The notes beneath the pieces were generated by a model. The model worked only from the letters and a program-made list of their open reading frames with translations. It did not search any database and was not told the DNA's origin. A program made the translations under genes and the position numbers. From the NCBI GenBank assembly GCA_900552885.1, contig USBM01000042.1:1-12223 (forward strand): a DNA stretch of 12,223 nucleotides, read 5' to 3'. How positions within the stretch are numbered: position 1 is the stretch's first letter; each line of letters opens with the position of its first letter. Positions 1-7,691 of this stretch are shown here, piece by piece. The DNA comes from an uncultured Clostridium sp. Lineage in GTDB: Bacteria; Bacillota; Clostridia; Lachnospirales; Lachnospiraceae.

Positions 1-1030
1 CCATGGATGACATATCCGGAAGATCATGATACTCTAATAAACGAGTTCTTATCTGTTCCTTCTCATCACCCACATAACCGGCATAATCCAAAATAATACC
101 AATCCCATCTGCATGCCGGATATCCACCTCTTCAATCATATCATCTTCCAATGCATCCAGCGACTGTGCTCCCATATGCATCCGATGCTCTAATCCATCA
201 CATATCTCCTGATAATAAGTAAGAATCTGCGGATCATATAATTTTAACTTTGCTGCTACTTTCAGCATAAGATTCATATCCTTTAATATAGAAGAAACAT
301 CTTTCTCCTGTTCCAATGCTTTCCCTGCTAATTCAAAGAAAAGTTTAAACAAACAACTCTGCCCTCTCGCTAACATGATGTCTTTGTGATAAGACAAATA
401 CCCTTCCATCTCACTGATACCTTGTGCAAAACGACGCATCTGTGCAGATGCTTCCATGATCACACCAATTGTCATACCATCATCCTGACTCATCAATTGC
501 AGATATTGTGCCATATATTTCTTTGCAATACTGACACTGTTGCTAACCTCCCACGCTTCTGCTTTGTGTTGCAATTCCAATGCATTGAAATGTTCCATTC
601 TCGGAAATGGCATCTCAGCCACGCGATATTGGTTACAAAGTGTCAGATAATCATTATATAATGTCTCTACAAACATATGAAAATTCTTTGCCTGGTTCTC
701 AAGTTCCGTATACAGACAAAGTAATTGATATCTCTGTTCCACTGCTGTCTTTAAAAACAGACTGCGCAATTTCTCCTTGCCTTTCAAAATATTCTTAATA
801 TCCTGTGCCCCATTACAGACAAACTCCGCCAGCACACAATCTGTCTGTGCAATATAATCACACTGATATATATCCCGCTCAAAAATGCCGACAATTGCAT
901 TCCTTCCAAGCTGTATCTTTGCTTCTACAAATATCTGAAGCACCGTTCCATCCTGAATCATGTACCAGCATTTTACGGTATCATTTTTTCTTGCAATCAG
1001 TTCTCCCTGACTTAATCGTACAATTTCCAT
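1..1030 (-). CDS. Cyclic-nucleotide-binding-like domain protein, partial (3' end off window)
   Basis: The minus strand is open from ATG at 1030 to the left edge: 343 codons and no stop. AGGAGG (1037-1042) lies 6 bases before the ATG and fixes the start. Residues 1 to about 75 look like a cNMP-binding beta barrel of the Crp type: a SQGELI turn, a YMIQDGTV strand-glycine motif, LGRNAIVGIFE, and a YIAQTDCVLAEF strand. The typical phosphate-binding arginine cassette is not evident, so a bound nucleotide cannot be claimed. Residues from about 80 onward are rich in Leu, Glu, Gln and Met and look all-helical, with no recognisable helix-turn-helix or enzyme motif in the visible part. It could be a sensory or scaffold protein rather than a Crp/Fnr regulator. 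The domain call is moderate and the function is unknown. It is divergent from the thioesterase operon. Confidence 0.7.
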   Translation of the reverse strand, partial: MEIVRLSQGELIARKNDTVKCWYMIQDGTVLQIFVEAKIQLGRNAIVGIFERDIYQCDYIAQTDCVLAEFVCNGAQDIKNILKGKEKLRSLFLKTAVEQRYQLLCLYTELENQAKNFHMFVETLYNDYLTLCNQYRVAEMPFPRMEHFNALELQHKAEAWEVSNSVSIAKKYMAQYLQLMSQDDGMTIGVIMEASAQMRRFAQGISEMEGYLSYHKDIMLARGQSCLFKLFFELAGKALEQEKDVSSILKDMNLMLKVAAKLKLYDPQILTYYQEICDGLEHRMHMGAQSLDALEDDMIEEVDIRHADGIGIILDYAGYVGDEKEQIRTRLLEYHDLPDMSSM

Positions 1031-1074
1031 TTCATTCCTCCTCGCACGAGCGCAATGCCCACACCCATGTATTC

Positions 1075-1104
1075 ATTATAACATATAATTCCTTGCAAAA
1101 ACAA
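1075..1104 (-). promoter_or_regulatory. Probable sigma-A promoter of the cNMP-domain gene
   Basis: Read on the minus strand, TTGTTT (1099-1104) and TATAAT (1075-1080) are separated by 18 bases. They lie about 45 bases upstream of the ATG at 1030. The -10 is perfect and the -35 is weak. Confidence 0.5.
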
Positions 1105-1124
1105 TGCAAACCCAATACTGACTC

Positions 1125-1153
1125 TTGAAATATAATCCCATTCCATCTATAAT
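1125..1153 (+). promoter_or_regulatory. Sigma-A promoter of the thioesterase-methyltransferase-cls operon
   Basis: TTGAAA (1125-1130) and TATAAT (1148-1153) are separated by 17 bases, close to consensus. The expected start of transcription is near 1160, giving a leader of about 48 bases. It is back to back with the minus-strand promoter at 1075-1104. Confidence 0.7.
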
Positions 1154-1207
1154 TCTTACAGGAATGTGAATACTAACATTATATTATAGAAGGGATAACA
1201 TATACGA

Positions 1208-1684
1208 ATGGACCAAACAACAAGAACAGTGGCAGATTCCATGGTAGAACAAGTCTACCATGTCCGCCCGGAACATCTAAACGGAGCATCCCGGTTATTT
1301 GGTGGACAGCTCATGGCATGGATCGACGAAGTTGCCGGTCTTGTAGCCATCCGCCATTCCAAAGGAGAGGTTGTAACCGCCTCTGTAGACAATCTGCGTT
1401 TCATCCGCGGAGCCAGACAACACGATCTGATCGTTTTGATCGGCCGTATCACTTATGTGGGCAACACTTCCATGGAGGTGCGGGTAGATACTTATATTGA
1501 AGATCTCGAAGGTATTCGCCGTCCGATCAACCGGGCATATTTAACAGAAGTCGCCATTAACGAAGATGGTTCCCTGCGCAAAGCACCGGGACTTACAATA
1601 CAGAATGAAAGTGAACGTGCCGAGTGGCTGGCCGGGGAACGTCGCAAACAACTTCGGACAGAACGTCGCCAGGAAGGTTTTTAA
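1208..1684 (+). CDS. Acyl-CoA thioesterase, hotdog fold (YkhA/YciA type)
   Basis: A 158-residue single-hotdog protein predicted to hydrolyse acyl-CoA to free acid and CoA in the cytosol. The signature NGASRLFGGQLMAWIDE (residues 25-41) matches the conserved N-x-x-G-x-x-x-GG-x-x-M-x-W-I-D of the YciA/Acot7 family. N25 and D40 are the likely catalytic pair. A second conserved stretch, VTASVDNLRFIRGA (56-69), fits the strand that follows the central helix. The length is normal for the family. The ribosome site AGAAGGG (1188-1194) is 13 bases from the ATG, slightly long. It is the first gene of an apparent three-gene operon; 18 bases separate it from the methyltransferase gene. The chain-length preference cannot be read from the sequence. 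Confidence 0.88.
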   Translation: MDQTTRTVADSMVEQVYHVRPEHLNGASRLFGGQLMAWIDEVAGLVAIRHSKGEVVTASVDNLRFIRGARQHDLIVLIGRITYVGNTSMEVRVDTYIEDLEGIRRPINRAYLTEVAINEDGSLRKAPGLTIQNESERAEWLAGERRKQLRTERRQEGF

Positions 1685-1702
1685 AAACAAAGGAGAACAA
1701 TT

Positions 1703-2569
1703 ATGTGGGTAGCTGACCATTGGAAAGATTATGAAGTAATCGATACATCAAACGGAGAAAAATTAGAACGCTGGGGCAAATATATCTTATTACGCCCGGA
1801 TCCTCAGGTATTATGGGATACACCAAAGAAAAATCCTGCCTGGAAGCGTTTGAATGCACATTATCACAGAAGTAAGAAAGGCGGTGGAGAATGGGAATTT
1901 TTTGACCTGCCGGAACAGTGGTCCATTCATTACAAAGATCTGACCTTTCATTTAAAACCATTCAGCTTCAAACATACCGGATTATTCCCGGAACAGGCAG
2001 CAAACTGGGATTGGTTTTCCGATCTCATCCAAAAAGCCAACCGGCCGATCAAAGCGCTTAACCTCTTTGCCTACACCGGAGGTGCTACCTGTGCTGCCGC
2101 AAAGGCAGGTGCAAGTGTCACCCATGTAGATGCTTCAAAAGGCATGGTAACCTGGGCAAAGGAAAATGCACAGGCATCCGGTCTTGCAGACGCACCGATC
2201 CGCTGGATCGTAGATGACTGTGTCAAATTTGTAGAACGGGAGATCCGCCGTGGCAATCACTACGATGCAATCATTATGGATCCTCCTTCCTACGGACGTG
2301 GTCCCAAAGGTGAGATCTGGAAAATAGAAGAAAAGATTCATCCATTTATCGCTCTATGCGAACAGTTACTAAGTGATGACCCACTATTCTTCTTAGTAAA
2401 CTCTTACACAACCGGATTAGCGCCTGCGGTTCTGACCTATCTGATCTCAACCGAAGTAGTTGCAAAACATGGAGGTAAAGTGATATCCGACGAGATTGGA
2501 CTGCCAGTCACTTCCAATGGTCTAATCCTTCCATGTGGTGCTGCCGGAAGATGGCAAAAGAATGAATAA
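1703..2569 (+). CDS. Class I SAM-dependent methyltransferase, RlmI-like (COG1092)
   Basis: A 288-residue Rossmann-fold methyltransferase. Motif I is ALNLFAYTGGAT (118-129), the acidic residue after strand 2 is D143 in HVDASKGM, D171 follows in VDDCVKF, and motif IV is MDPPSYGRG (192-200). The N-terminal part (RWGKYILLRPDPQVLW) resembles the region before the catalytic domain in RlmI-like rRNA methyltransferases. RlmI uses a cysteine soon after motif IV. Here that place reads SYGRGPKGE with no cysteine, so m5C chemistry is doubtful; the only late cysteine is in LILPCGAAGRW. The target is probably RNA but is not known. AAAGGAG just upstream supports the start. The next gene, cls, begins 21 bases after the stop, consistent with cotranscription. 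Confidence 0.82.
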   Translation: MWVADHWKDYEVIDTSNGEKLERWGKYILLRPDPQVLWDTPKKNPAWKRLNAHYHRSKKGGGEWEFFDLPEQWSIHYKDLTFHLKPFSFKHTGLFPEQAANWDWFSDLIQKANRPIKALNLFAYTGGATCAAAKAGASVTHVDASKGMVTWAKENAQASGLADAPIRWIVDDCVKFVEREIRRGNHYDAIIMDPPSYGRGPKGEIWKIEEKIHPFIALCEQLLSDDPLFFLVNSYTTGLAPAVLTYLISTEVVAKHGGKVISDEIGLPVTSNGLILPCGAAGRWQKNE

Positions 2570-2590
2570 TCAAACATACAGGAGATTCTT

Positions 2591-4171
2591 ATGAGTAAAC
2601 AGAACGTAATTGATAACGAACGAAAACGCGGCGACTATACAATGTTTATTGATAAACTGGTATGGGTTGGAGTTCTTTGTCTTTTACAGGCAGCCTTTCT
2701 AGTCTATGCCTACTTACAATTACGGGAACATTATTTCAGCGTACAGTTTGTCATGACTGCGATCAGTATTATCGTTGTGTTATACATCATCAACCGCCCA
2801 ATCAATCCTGCCTACAAATTAGCCTGGGGAATCACCATTCTGATCATCCCCGTTTTTGGGGGCTTTTTCTATCTGTTATTATCCGTCAATAGCACACGGC
2901 GTGCTTTCCGGAAAAGCATACGGGATGCCGTAGCGGAATCAAAAACACATCTGTCACAGGACATGTCCATCCTTGACCGGATCGAGAAACACAGCAAACA
3001 CGCAGTTCCACAGGCCCGTTATATCTATAACCTTGCCAAATATCCGGTATATCAGAATACTAATGTCCAGTACTTTGCCTCCGGCGAAGAAATGTTTATC
3101 ACATTATTAGATGAATTAGAGAAAGCAAAACATTTCATCTTTATGGAATACTTTATTATTCATGATGGAATTTTCTGGAATAGTGTGTTAAATATTCTGA
3201 TCCGGAAAGCACGTGAAGGCGTTGAGGTCAAGATTATATATGATGATATGGGAAGTGTACGTACACTCCCTCCTATGTACTATGAAGAATTGCGGCAATA
3301 CGGATTAGAGTGTTATTGCTTTAATCCATTCAATCCTACGTTGTCCTTGCGCCTTAACAACCGTGATCACAGAAAGATTACTGTCATTGACGGTCATACA
3401 GCATTTACCGGAGGCATCAATCTTGCCGACGAATACATTAACAAACGCCAGAAATTAGCCGGCTACTGGAAAGATTCCGGTGTTATGATCAAAGGGGAAG
3501 CAACCTGGAACTTTACCGTTATGTTTCTGCAGTTATGGCAACATGTGTCCAATGCTCCGGTCGACTATGAATCCTACCATACACCGGTTTCCGAATTCCC
3601 TGCCGACTGCAAAAATTATTCCGATGGCTTTGTACAGCCCTATGCCGACAATCCGCTCTTTTCAGAAGTTGTGGCGGAAAATGTGTATCTTAACATGATT
3701 CACCGGGCAACCAATTACATCTACATCACCACGCCATACCTGATCGTGGATAATGAAATGATCACTGCCCTGACATTAGCTGCACAAAGTGGTGTCGACG
3801 TCCGCATTGTAACTCCTCATGTACCGGATAAGAAAACCGTTTTCATGATCACCCGTTCCTTCTATGAACCACTTACAAAGGCCGGTGTGAAGATCTATGA
3901 GTACACTCCTGGCTTCATACATTCTAAAATGATGATATCCGATGACAACTACTGTGTAGTCGGCTCCATCAATTTGGATTATCGGAGTCTTTATCTGCAT
4001 TTTGAATGTGCAACGTTCCTTTATCACTGCAAAGAAATCAATGCAGTCAAAGACGACATCTTAGACTGCATTGAAGTATCCGAAGAGATCACATATGAGC
4101 ACTGTCTGCAGATGAACAAACCATATCGTTTCTGGTTAAGCATCCTGCGTCTATATGCTCCACTACTCTAG
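2591..4171 (+). CDS. cls: Cardiolipin synthase (phospholipase D superfamily)
   Basis: A 526-residue membrane enzyme expected to make cardiolipin from two phosphatidylglycerol molecules. Two hydrophobic segments near residues 23-43 and 50-67, and a third near 78-98, form the N-terminal membrane anchor. The first catalytic HKD motif is HRKITVID (H260, K262, D267), followed by TGGINLADEY. The second is HSKMMISD (H444, K446, D451), followed by GSINLDYRS. This matches the domain order and length of bacterial Cls. GGAG at 2581-2584, six bases before the first ATG, supports the start; the internal ATG at 2642 has no ribosome site. It is the last gene of the thioesterase operon and ends 23 bases before the convergent ldhA stop. 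No T-tailed terminator follows; see the hairpin at 4186-4232. Confidence 0.95.
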   Translation: MSKQNVIDNERKRGDYTMFIDKLVWVGVLCLLQAAFLVYAYLQLREHYFSVQFVMTAISIIVVLYIINRPINPAYKLAWGITILIIPVFGGFFYLLLSVNSTRRAFRKSIRDAVAESKTHLSQDMSILDRIEKHSKHAVPQARYIYNLAKYPVYQNTNVQYFASGEEMFITLLDELEKAKHFIFMEYFIIHDGIFWNSVLNILIRKAREGVEVKIIYDDMGSVRTLPPMYYEELRQYGLECYCFNPFNPTLSLRLNNRDHRKITVIDGHTAFTGGINLADEYINKRQKLAGYWKDSGVMIKGEATWNFTVMFLQLWQHVSNAPVDYESYHTPVSEFPADCKNYSDGFVQPYADNPLFSEVVAENVYLNMIHRATNYIYITTPYLIVDNEMITALTLAAQSGVDVRIVTPHVPDKKTVFMITRSFYEPLTKAGVKIYEYTPGFIHSKMMISDDNYCVVGSINLDYRSLYLHFECATFLYHCKEINAVKDDILDCIEVSEEITYEHCLQMNKPYRFWLSILRLYAPLL

Positions 4172-4185
4172 AATATACACATTAA

Positions 4186-4232
4186 CACATGGTCTTATTG
4201 CACGCGATTAGCATCAGCAATATGACCATGTG
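4186..4232. terminator. Shared hairpin at the cls/ldhA convergent ends
   Basis: Arms 4186-4201 and 4217-4232 pair over 16 positions with one T/T mismatch: CACATGGTC-T-TATTGC against GCAATA-T-GACCATGTG, with a 15-base loop. The hairpin covers the ldhA stop codon (4195-4197) and the last dozen codons of that gene. Neither strand has a good T run after it, so it may be a weak bidirectional terminator or an RNA 3'-end stabiliser rather than a standard intrinsic terminator. Confidence 0.5.
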
Positions 4233-5184
4233 CAAAATCCTGTGCATTCTGAAGTGTAATCTGACTGATTGCCGCTAATGCCTCATGTGTCAGAAATCCC
4301 TGATGCGATGTTACAATCACATTCGGGAAGGACAACAACCTTGCTGTAATGGAAGATTCCAGTAATTCATCCTCCCGGTTCTCGAATACATTGCGTCCTT
4401 CTTCTTCATATACGTCCAAGCCTACGCCAAAGAATTTCTTATTCCGGATTCCATGAATCAGATCTTCCGTCTTGACCAATGCACCCCTTGATGTATTAAC
4501 AAGAATCACATTATCTTTCATCATAGCGATCGTGTCTTTATTGATCATATGGTGATTCTCCTCGGTCAAAGGACAATGCAGCGAGATCAGATCACTCTGT
4601 TGCAGGACTTCTTCTAACGACTTATACTCCACAAAGTCAAGATCCTTATTCGGGTACATATCATAAGCAATGACCTTCATGCCAAATCCATGACAGATTC
4701 TGCACATTGCTGCACCAATCTTACCGGTTCCAATAATTCCGGCGGTCTTTTCGTAAAAATTCATGCCCGTAAGTCCGACCAGACTAAAATTATTCTCTCT
4801 TACCCGGATATAACTCTTATGAATATGCCGGTTTACAGAAAGCGCAAGTGCCATGGCATGCTCTGCCACCGCTTCCGGAGAGTATCCCGGAACACGTAAT
4901 ACTGTCATACCATATTCATCCGCTTTATCCAGATCTACATTATTAAATCCCGCGCACCGCAATAGGATCAAAGAAATTCCAATCTCATGTAACCGTGTTA
5001 ATACTTCAGCACCCAGATTAGAATTCACAAAACCACAGATTGCATCATACCCTTTTGCAAGCGATACCGTCTTCGGTGAGATATCAATCTCCTGATAGGT
5101 AATCTCTATATCCGGATAATTCTTAAGCTCTTTGTCAAACGATTCCTTGTCATAACTTGTTGCATCATAAAATAAAATCTTCAT
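4195..5184 (-). CDS. ldhA: D-lactate dehydrogenase (LdhA-type D-2-hydroxyacid dehydrogenase)
   Basis: A 329-residue NAD-dependent enzyme expected to reduce pyruvate to D-lactate in fermentation. I use the ATG at 5184 (MKILFYDATS) rather than an upstream ATG at 5211. AGGAAG (5193-5198) is 8 bases before 5184, and the family starts there. Visible motifs are RCAGFNNVDLD (76-86), RVPGYSPEAVAEHA (97-110), the NAD loop GTGKIG (152-157), the catalytic Arg in NTSRGAL (R233), Glu in DVYEEEG (near E262), and His in SHQGFLT (H294). The RCAGFNN and SHQGFLT-EAL signatures are those of E. coli LdhA, so lactate is more likely than another hydroxyacid, although some clostridial relatives act on aryl-pyruvates. 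It is a single-gene unit. A Rex-like site lies over its predicted transcription start. Confidence 0.9.
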   Translation of the reverse strand: MKILFYDATSYDKESFDKELKNYPDIEITYQEIDISPKTVSLAKGYDAICGFVNSNLGAEVLTRLHEIGISLILLRCAGFNNVDLDKADEYGMTVLRVPGYSPEAVAEHAMALALSVNRHIHKSYIRVRENNFSLVGLTGMNFYEKTAGIIGTGKIGAAMCRICHGFGMKVIAYDMYPNKDLDFVEYKSLEEVLQQSDLISLHCPLTEENHHMINKDTIAMMKDNVILVNTSRGALVKTEDLIHGIRNKKFFGVGLDVYEEEGRNVFENREDELLESSITARLLSFPNVIVTSHQGFLTHEALAAISQITLQNAQDFAHGHIADANRVQ

Positions 5185-5222
5185 AATTCCTGCTTCCTTT
5201 CTACACAACAACTCATGTTATC

Positions 5223-5263
5223 ATCTTAACCAGTTTACAATTATATTATACACCCTTTGTAAA
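5223..5263 (-). promoter_or_regulatory. ldhA promoter -10 with Rex-like operator
   Basis: On the minus strand a perfect -10, TATAAT (5245-5250), has no good -35 at the usual distance. Just downstream, over the expected start of transcription, is TTGTAAACTGGTTAAGAT (5223-5240). It agrees at 11 of 14 fixed positions with the published Rex consensus TTGTTAA-N4-TTAACAA. A TTTACAA half-site on the other side of the -10 (5257-5263) forms an inverted repeat with the TTGTAAA at 5234-5240. Redox repression by Rex is an inference. Confidence 0.45.
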
Positions 5264-5288
5264 GACCTGCTTCTAAAAAAGCCATTGT

Positions 5289-5966
5289 TTATTGCGCTGA
5301 TATCACCTGCTTCATCCAACCCTTAGCTGCCACCATTCTCTCTGTAAACTGCTCGTAAAAATCACGATTTGATTGATAAAGGGTTACAAAAAACGCATTC
5401 AAAATATACATATCAATCTGTTTCACTGTCTCTTCTGAAAGAACCGGAAACTGTTTACTCAGATCTTTCAGGAAATAATGCCACTCACTGATAAATGCTG
5501 CATTTTTCGCAGCGTCCGGTGTATCAATCCACTTCTTTACCTTCACTTTCGTACGATTGGAATATGCACATTCATTTACCTGTAAGAAATATTGGAATCC
5601 TCCTTTTTCATAGATTCTTCCAAGTGGAAAAATCCGGCAGATTCCCGGCCGAATACTGTGAATACTGCACCTTCCTTCTTCATTCAGAAAAGAACAGCTT
5701 TCTCCGGTTCCTGACATCTTCAAGTTGGGTAAAATGATTCCTTCCACGACGTTCAGATCCAACCGGTTACCTATCAGTTCTTCAAATTTGCATCCCAATC
5801 CGGTTGTCAGGCGATAGACATCATACGGATCCAACACAATCGAATTGCCCATACCCCGGCAGCATACAGAACAGCCTTTACAATCATTACATCCTGCCTT
5901 TACCATGTCATTGATTCCATACAATTTCCCATCTGACACTTCCGACATATCCACATTACGTTCCAT
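5289..5966 (-). CDS. YkgJ-family CxxCxxCC cysteine-cluster protein
   Basis: The protein has 225 residues when started at ATG 5966, where GAGG (5975-5978) is 8 bases upstream; an in-frame ATG at 5996 has no ribosome site. The N-terminal cluster is C26-x2-C29-x2-C32-x2-CC (35/36). A second set follows at C91, C100 and C110 in ESCSFL, GRCSIHSIRPGICR and FPLG. This is the UPF0153/YkgJ pattern (PF03692), thought to bind a metal or iron-sulfur cluster. The family includes proteins named flagellin N-methylase (FliB), but that activity is not supported here because no flagellar gene is nearby. The C-terminal third is predicted helical with no known motif. It has its own promoter next to the end of zupT. 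The biochemical role is unknown. Confidence 0.82.
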   Translation of the reverse strand: MERNVDMSEVSDGKLYGINDMVKAGCNDCKGCSVCCRGMGNSIVLDPYDVYRLTTGLGCKFEELIGNRLDLNVVEGIILPNLKMSGTGESCSFLNEEGRCSIHSIRPGICRIFPLGRIYEKGGFQYFLQVNECAYSNRTKVKVKKWIDTPDAAKNAAFISEWHYFLKDLSKQFPVLSEETVKQIDMYILNAFFVTLYQSNRDFYEQFTERMVAAKGWMKQVISAQ

Positions 5967-6013
5967 ATTCATTTCCTCTTTCCAAAATCTTATCATATGT
6001 TATACATGTAATT

Positions 6014-6043
6014 ATGATACCCTACATACTCCAATCCCGTCAA
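6014..6043 (-). promoter_or_regulatory. Probable promoter of the YkgJ-family gene
   Basis: On the minus strand TTGACG (6038-6043) and TATCAT (6014-6019) are separated by 18 bases, giving a start near 6007 and a leader of about 40 bases. The -35 lies less than 10 bases from the zupT stop, leaving no room for a zupT terminator, so read-through is likely. Confidence 0.5.
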
Positions 6044-6051
6044 TTGCATAT

Positions 6052-6837
6052 TTACCCCAATAATACATCTAACAGCATCATAACTACAAAACCACTCATC
6101 ACACCAAGCGTTGCAAGATATTTGTTATCCGAGAATGCTTCCGGTATTAGTTCCGAGCATACCACATAAATCATTGCACCGGCTGAAAATGACAGGATAA
6201 ATGGCAAGATCATTTTCACCTGTAATGCAAACAGTACTCCAAAGACACCGGCAAACGGTTCAACAATACCTGAGGACTGCCCTATCAGAAAGCTTTTCAT
6301 CCGTGACATGCCTTCCCTTCTAAGCGGCATCGCTACACAGGTTCCTTCCGGAAAATTCTGAATTCCAATGCCAACTGCCAACATAATTGCATTCAACAAC
6401 GCTCCCGTTTGCCCTATTACGGCGGCACTGCCAAATGCAACACCAACTGCCAGTCCCTCCGGAATATTGTGCATCGTCATTGCCATCGTAACTAATATGC
6501 ATCCCCGCCATTTATTGTTATTGTTCTTTTCGTTTTTTCTTTGCATTAAAACATCTGAGCATACCAGAATAGCACCACCGCACAAAAAGCCACCGGCAAT
6601 ATGCAGTAATACATTGCATCCTTTTTGCTGAACCATCTCAATTGCAGGCTCTAAAAGCGACCAATAAGATGCCGCAATCATAACACCTGCCGCAAATCCC
6701 ATCATCAGATCCAATATCTTCTGATTCATGGACTTAAAAAAGAACACAAATGCTGCACCGGCTGCTGTCACACAATAAGTAAAAAGTGTGGCAAGTAATC
6801 CCTGCCACACCGGATGAATCTGTACAAACCAACTCAT
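6052..6837 (-). CDS. zupT: ZIP-family divalent metal transporter, ZupT/GufA type
   Basis: A 261-residue integral membrane protein with about eight hydrophobic segments, the usual ZIP number, predicted to import Zn(II) and possibly other divalent metals. The two metal-binding helices are clear: HNIPEG (123-128) in the fourth segment and QNFPEG (160-165) in the fifth, with the conserved SSGIVEP glutamate (E193) in the next. These match ZupT/GufA. The loop before the fourth helix (QRKNEKNNNNKW) is short and Asn-rich and lacks the His-rich cluster found in many ZIPs. AAAGGGG precedes the ATG. The upstream 6840-6910 stretch is very AT-rich with TATAAT-like boxes, but I could not assign a convincing promoter or metal-regulator box. 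Substrate specificity is inferred from the family only. Confidence 0.9.
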   Translation of the reverse strand: MSWFVQIHPVWQGLLATLFTYCVTAAGAAFVFFFKSMNQKILDLMMGFAAGVMIAASYWSLLEPAIEMVQQKGCNVLLHIAGGFLCGGAILVCSDVLMQRKNEKNNNNKWRGCILVTMAMTMHNIPEGLAVGVAFGSAAVIGQTGALLNAIMLAVGIGIQNFPEGTCVAMPLRREGMSRMKSFLIGQSSGIVEPFAGVFGVLFALQVKMILPFILSFSAGAMIYVVCSELIPEAFSDNKYLATLGVMSGFVVMMLLDVLLG

Positions 6838-6914
6838 ACTCTTACCCCTTTACCATACATCTCATATCTTCTCATTATATAATATATATCAAGGGGGTTA
6901 TAATGTTACTATTA

Positions 6915-7400
6915 TTACCTTCTTTTACTATGTATGATACAGGCAACAATTCCATATACGACAACAACCGTCAGCAAGATCATAAACACAATTGTCTCTA
7001 TCATAAGCATTTTCCCATTCTGCTGCCATGATGTAATTGTCATTGCTAATGTAAATACTCCAAATTCTAATTCCATCCAGGTAATCATAGAAGACACATC
7101 ACGATAGACCAACACTTCCCGCCCCGGCTCTATCTTGCAAGGGGTATTCCACGCTTCGGGCGACATCAGATGTAAAACCATGCTCATAACACCATTAGAA
7201 AATAACATGATCAGCGGCAGCATTAATAACACTCCCGGCGATCCATATTCATCTATGTTGCCCGCACCATCAAAATGCGTAGCAATCTCATCCGGTAAGA
7301 TTGCCATTCCAACAATTGCAATAATGATGGATGCAACGAGACATACATAGGATAAAATCTCCATCACGCAATGCTTCTTTGTAATATAAGGTTTCGCCAT
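6915..7400 (-). CDS. DUF1648-domain membrane protein
   Basis: A 161-residue protein with four hydrophobic segments near residues 12-33, 57-77, 112-127 and 132-155. The stretch LPDEIATHFDGAGNIDEYGS (35-54), right after the first segment, is the signature of DUF1648 (PF07853). That domain occurs in SdpI-like immunity proteins and in many membrane proteins of unknown role. The protein is shorter than SdpI and has only this one domain, so immunity is possible but not shown; no toxin gene is beside it. AGGAGG with an 8-base spacer supports the start. A TATAAT on the minus strand (7427-7432) lies just upstream without a clear -35. It precedes zupT by about 80 bases on the same strand and may be cotranscribed with it. 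Confidence 0.78.
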   Translation of the reverse strand: MAKPYITKKHCVMEILSYVCLVASIIIAIVGMAILPDEIATHFDGAGNIDEYGSPGVLLMLPLIMLFSNGVMSMVLHLMSPEAWNTPCKIEPGREVLVYRDVSSMITWMELEFGVFTLAMTITSWQQNGKMLMIETIVFMILLTVVVVYGIVACIIHSKRR

Positions 7401-7454
7401 ATCTTTATCCTCCTGGTTTACATAACATTATATATTTTCGATCAAAACAGCCTG

Positions 7455-7487
7455 AGCCTATACACAGATTCTCTCTGCATATAGGCT
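7455..7487 (-). terminator. Terminator hairpin after the SPFH-RHH operon
   Basis: Arms 7455-7468 and 7474-7487 pair over 14 positions, counting two G-U wobbles on the minus-strand RNA, around a 5-base loop. It begins only 7 bases after the RHH gene stop. On the minus strand it is followed, after GGCTG, by a short TTTT; on the plus strand a T5 run follows. It can also act as the boundary before the DUF1648 promoter. Confidence 0.68.
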
Positions 7488-7493
7488 GCATTT

Positions 7494-7691
7494 TTAAGAA
7501 ATATCGAATTCCGGCGGAACATCGATCTCTTCCGATACATATTTTCCATCCTTCTTCCGCTGTCGCACGCACTCCGAAAGCAGATACTCGATCTGCCCGT
7601 TCACAGAGCGGAAGTCATCTTCTGCCCATGCGGCAATATCGGCATATAACTTCTCCGACAACCGAAGCGGAATCTGCTTCTTTGCTGCCAT
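7494..7691 (-). CDS. Arc-like ribbon-helix-helix DNA-binding protein
   Basis: A 65-residue protein. KKQIPLRLSEKLYADI gives the N-terminal beta strand and first helix, and RSVNGQIEYLLSECVRQRKK gives the turn and second helix. RSVNGQIE closely resembles the RSVNSEI signature of Arc repressor. The family binds DNA as a dimer of strands inserted in the major groove. The last 15 residues are an acidic tail. The ATG overlaps the TAA of the SPFH gene by one base (TAATG), so the two are translationally coupled. Small RHH genes are a known companion of this SPFH type. The likely job is control of the SPFH operon or of a related target; this is inference. See the palindromes in the operon promoter. Confidence 0.85.
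   Translation of the reverse strand: MAAKKQIPLRLSEKLYADIAAWAEDDFRSVNGQIEYLLSECVRQRKKDGKYVSEEIDVPPEFDIS

Noticed and set aside
386..1128. Three plus-strand ORFs (386-661, 607-798, 805-1128)
   Set aside because: They lie antisense to a longer, well-started minus-strand gene, have Cys/His/Ser-rich low-complexity compositions, and lack ribosome sites.
5273..5291. T-run after the YkgJ-family gene as a terminator
   Set aside because: Six Ts follow the stop on the minus strand but no stem precedes them, so intrinsic termination is not supported.
5265..5313. Direct repeat ACCTGCTTC (5265-5273 and 5305-5313)
   Set aside because: Only 9 bases long, one copy in the ykgJ-family coding end, with no other structure; expected by chance.
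6840..6912. AT-rich stretch with TATAAT-like boxes upstream of zupT
   Set aside because: Several possible -10 boxes but no -35 at a fitting distance and no recognisable metal-regulator operator, so no promoter is called.
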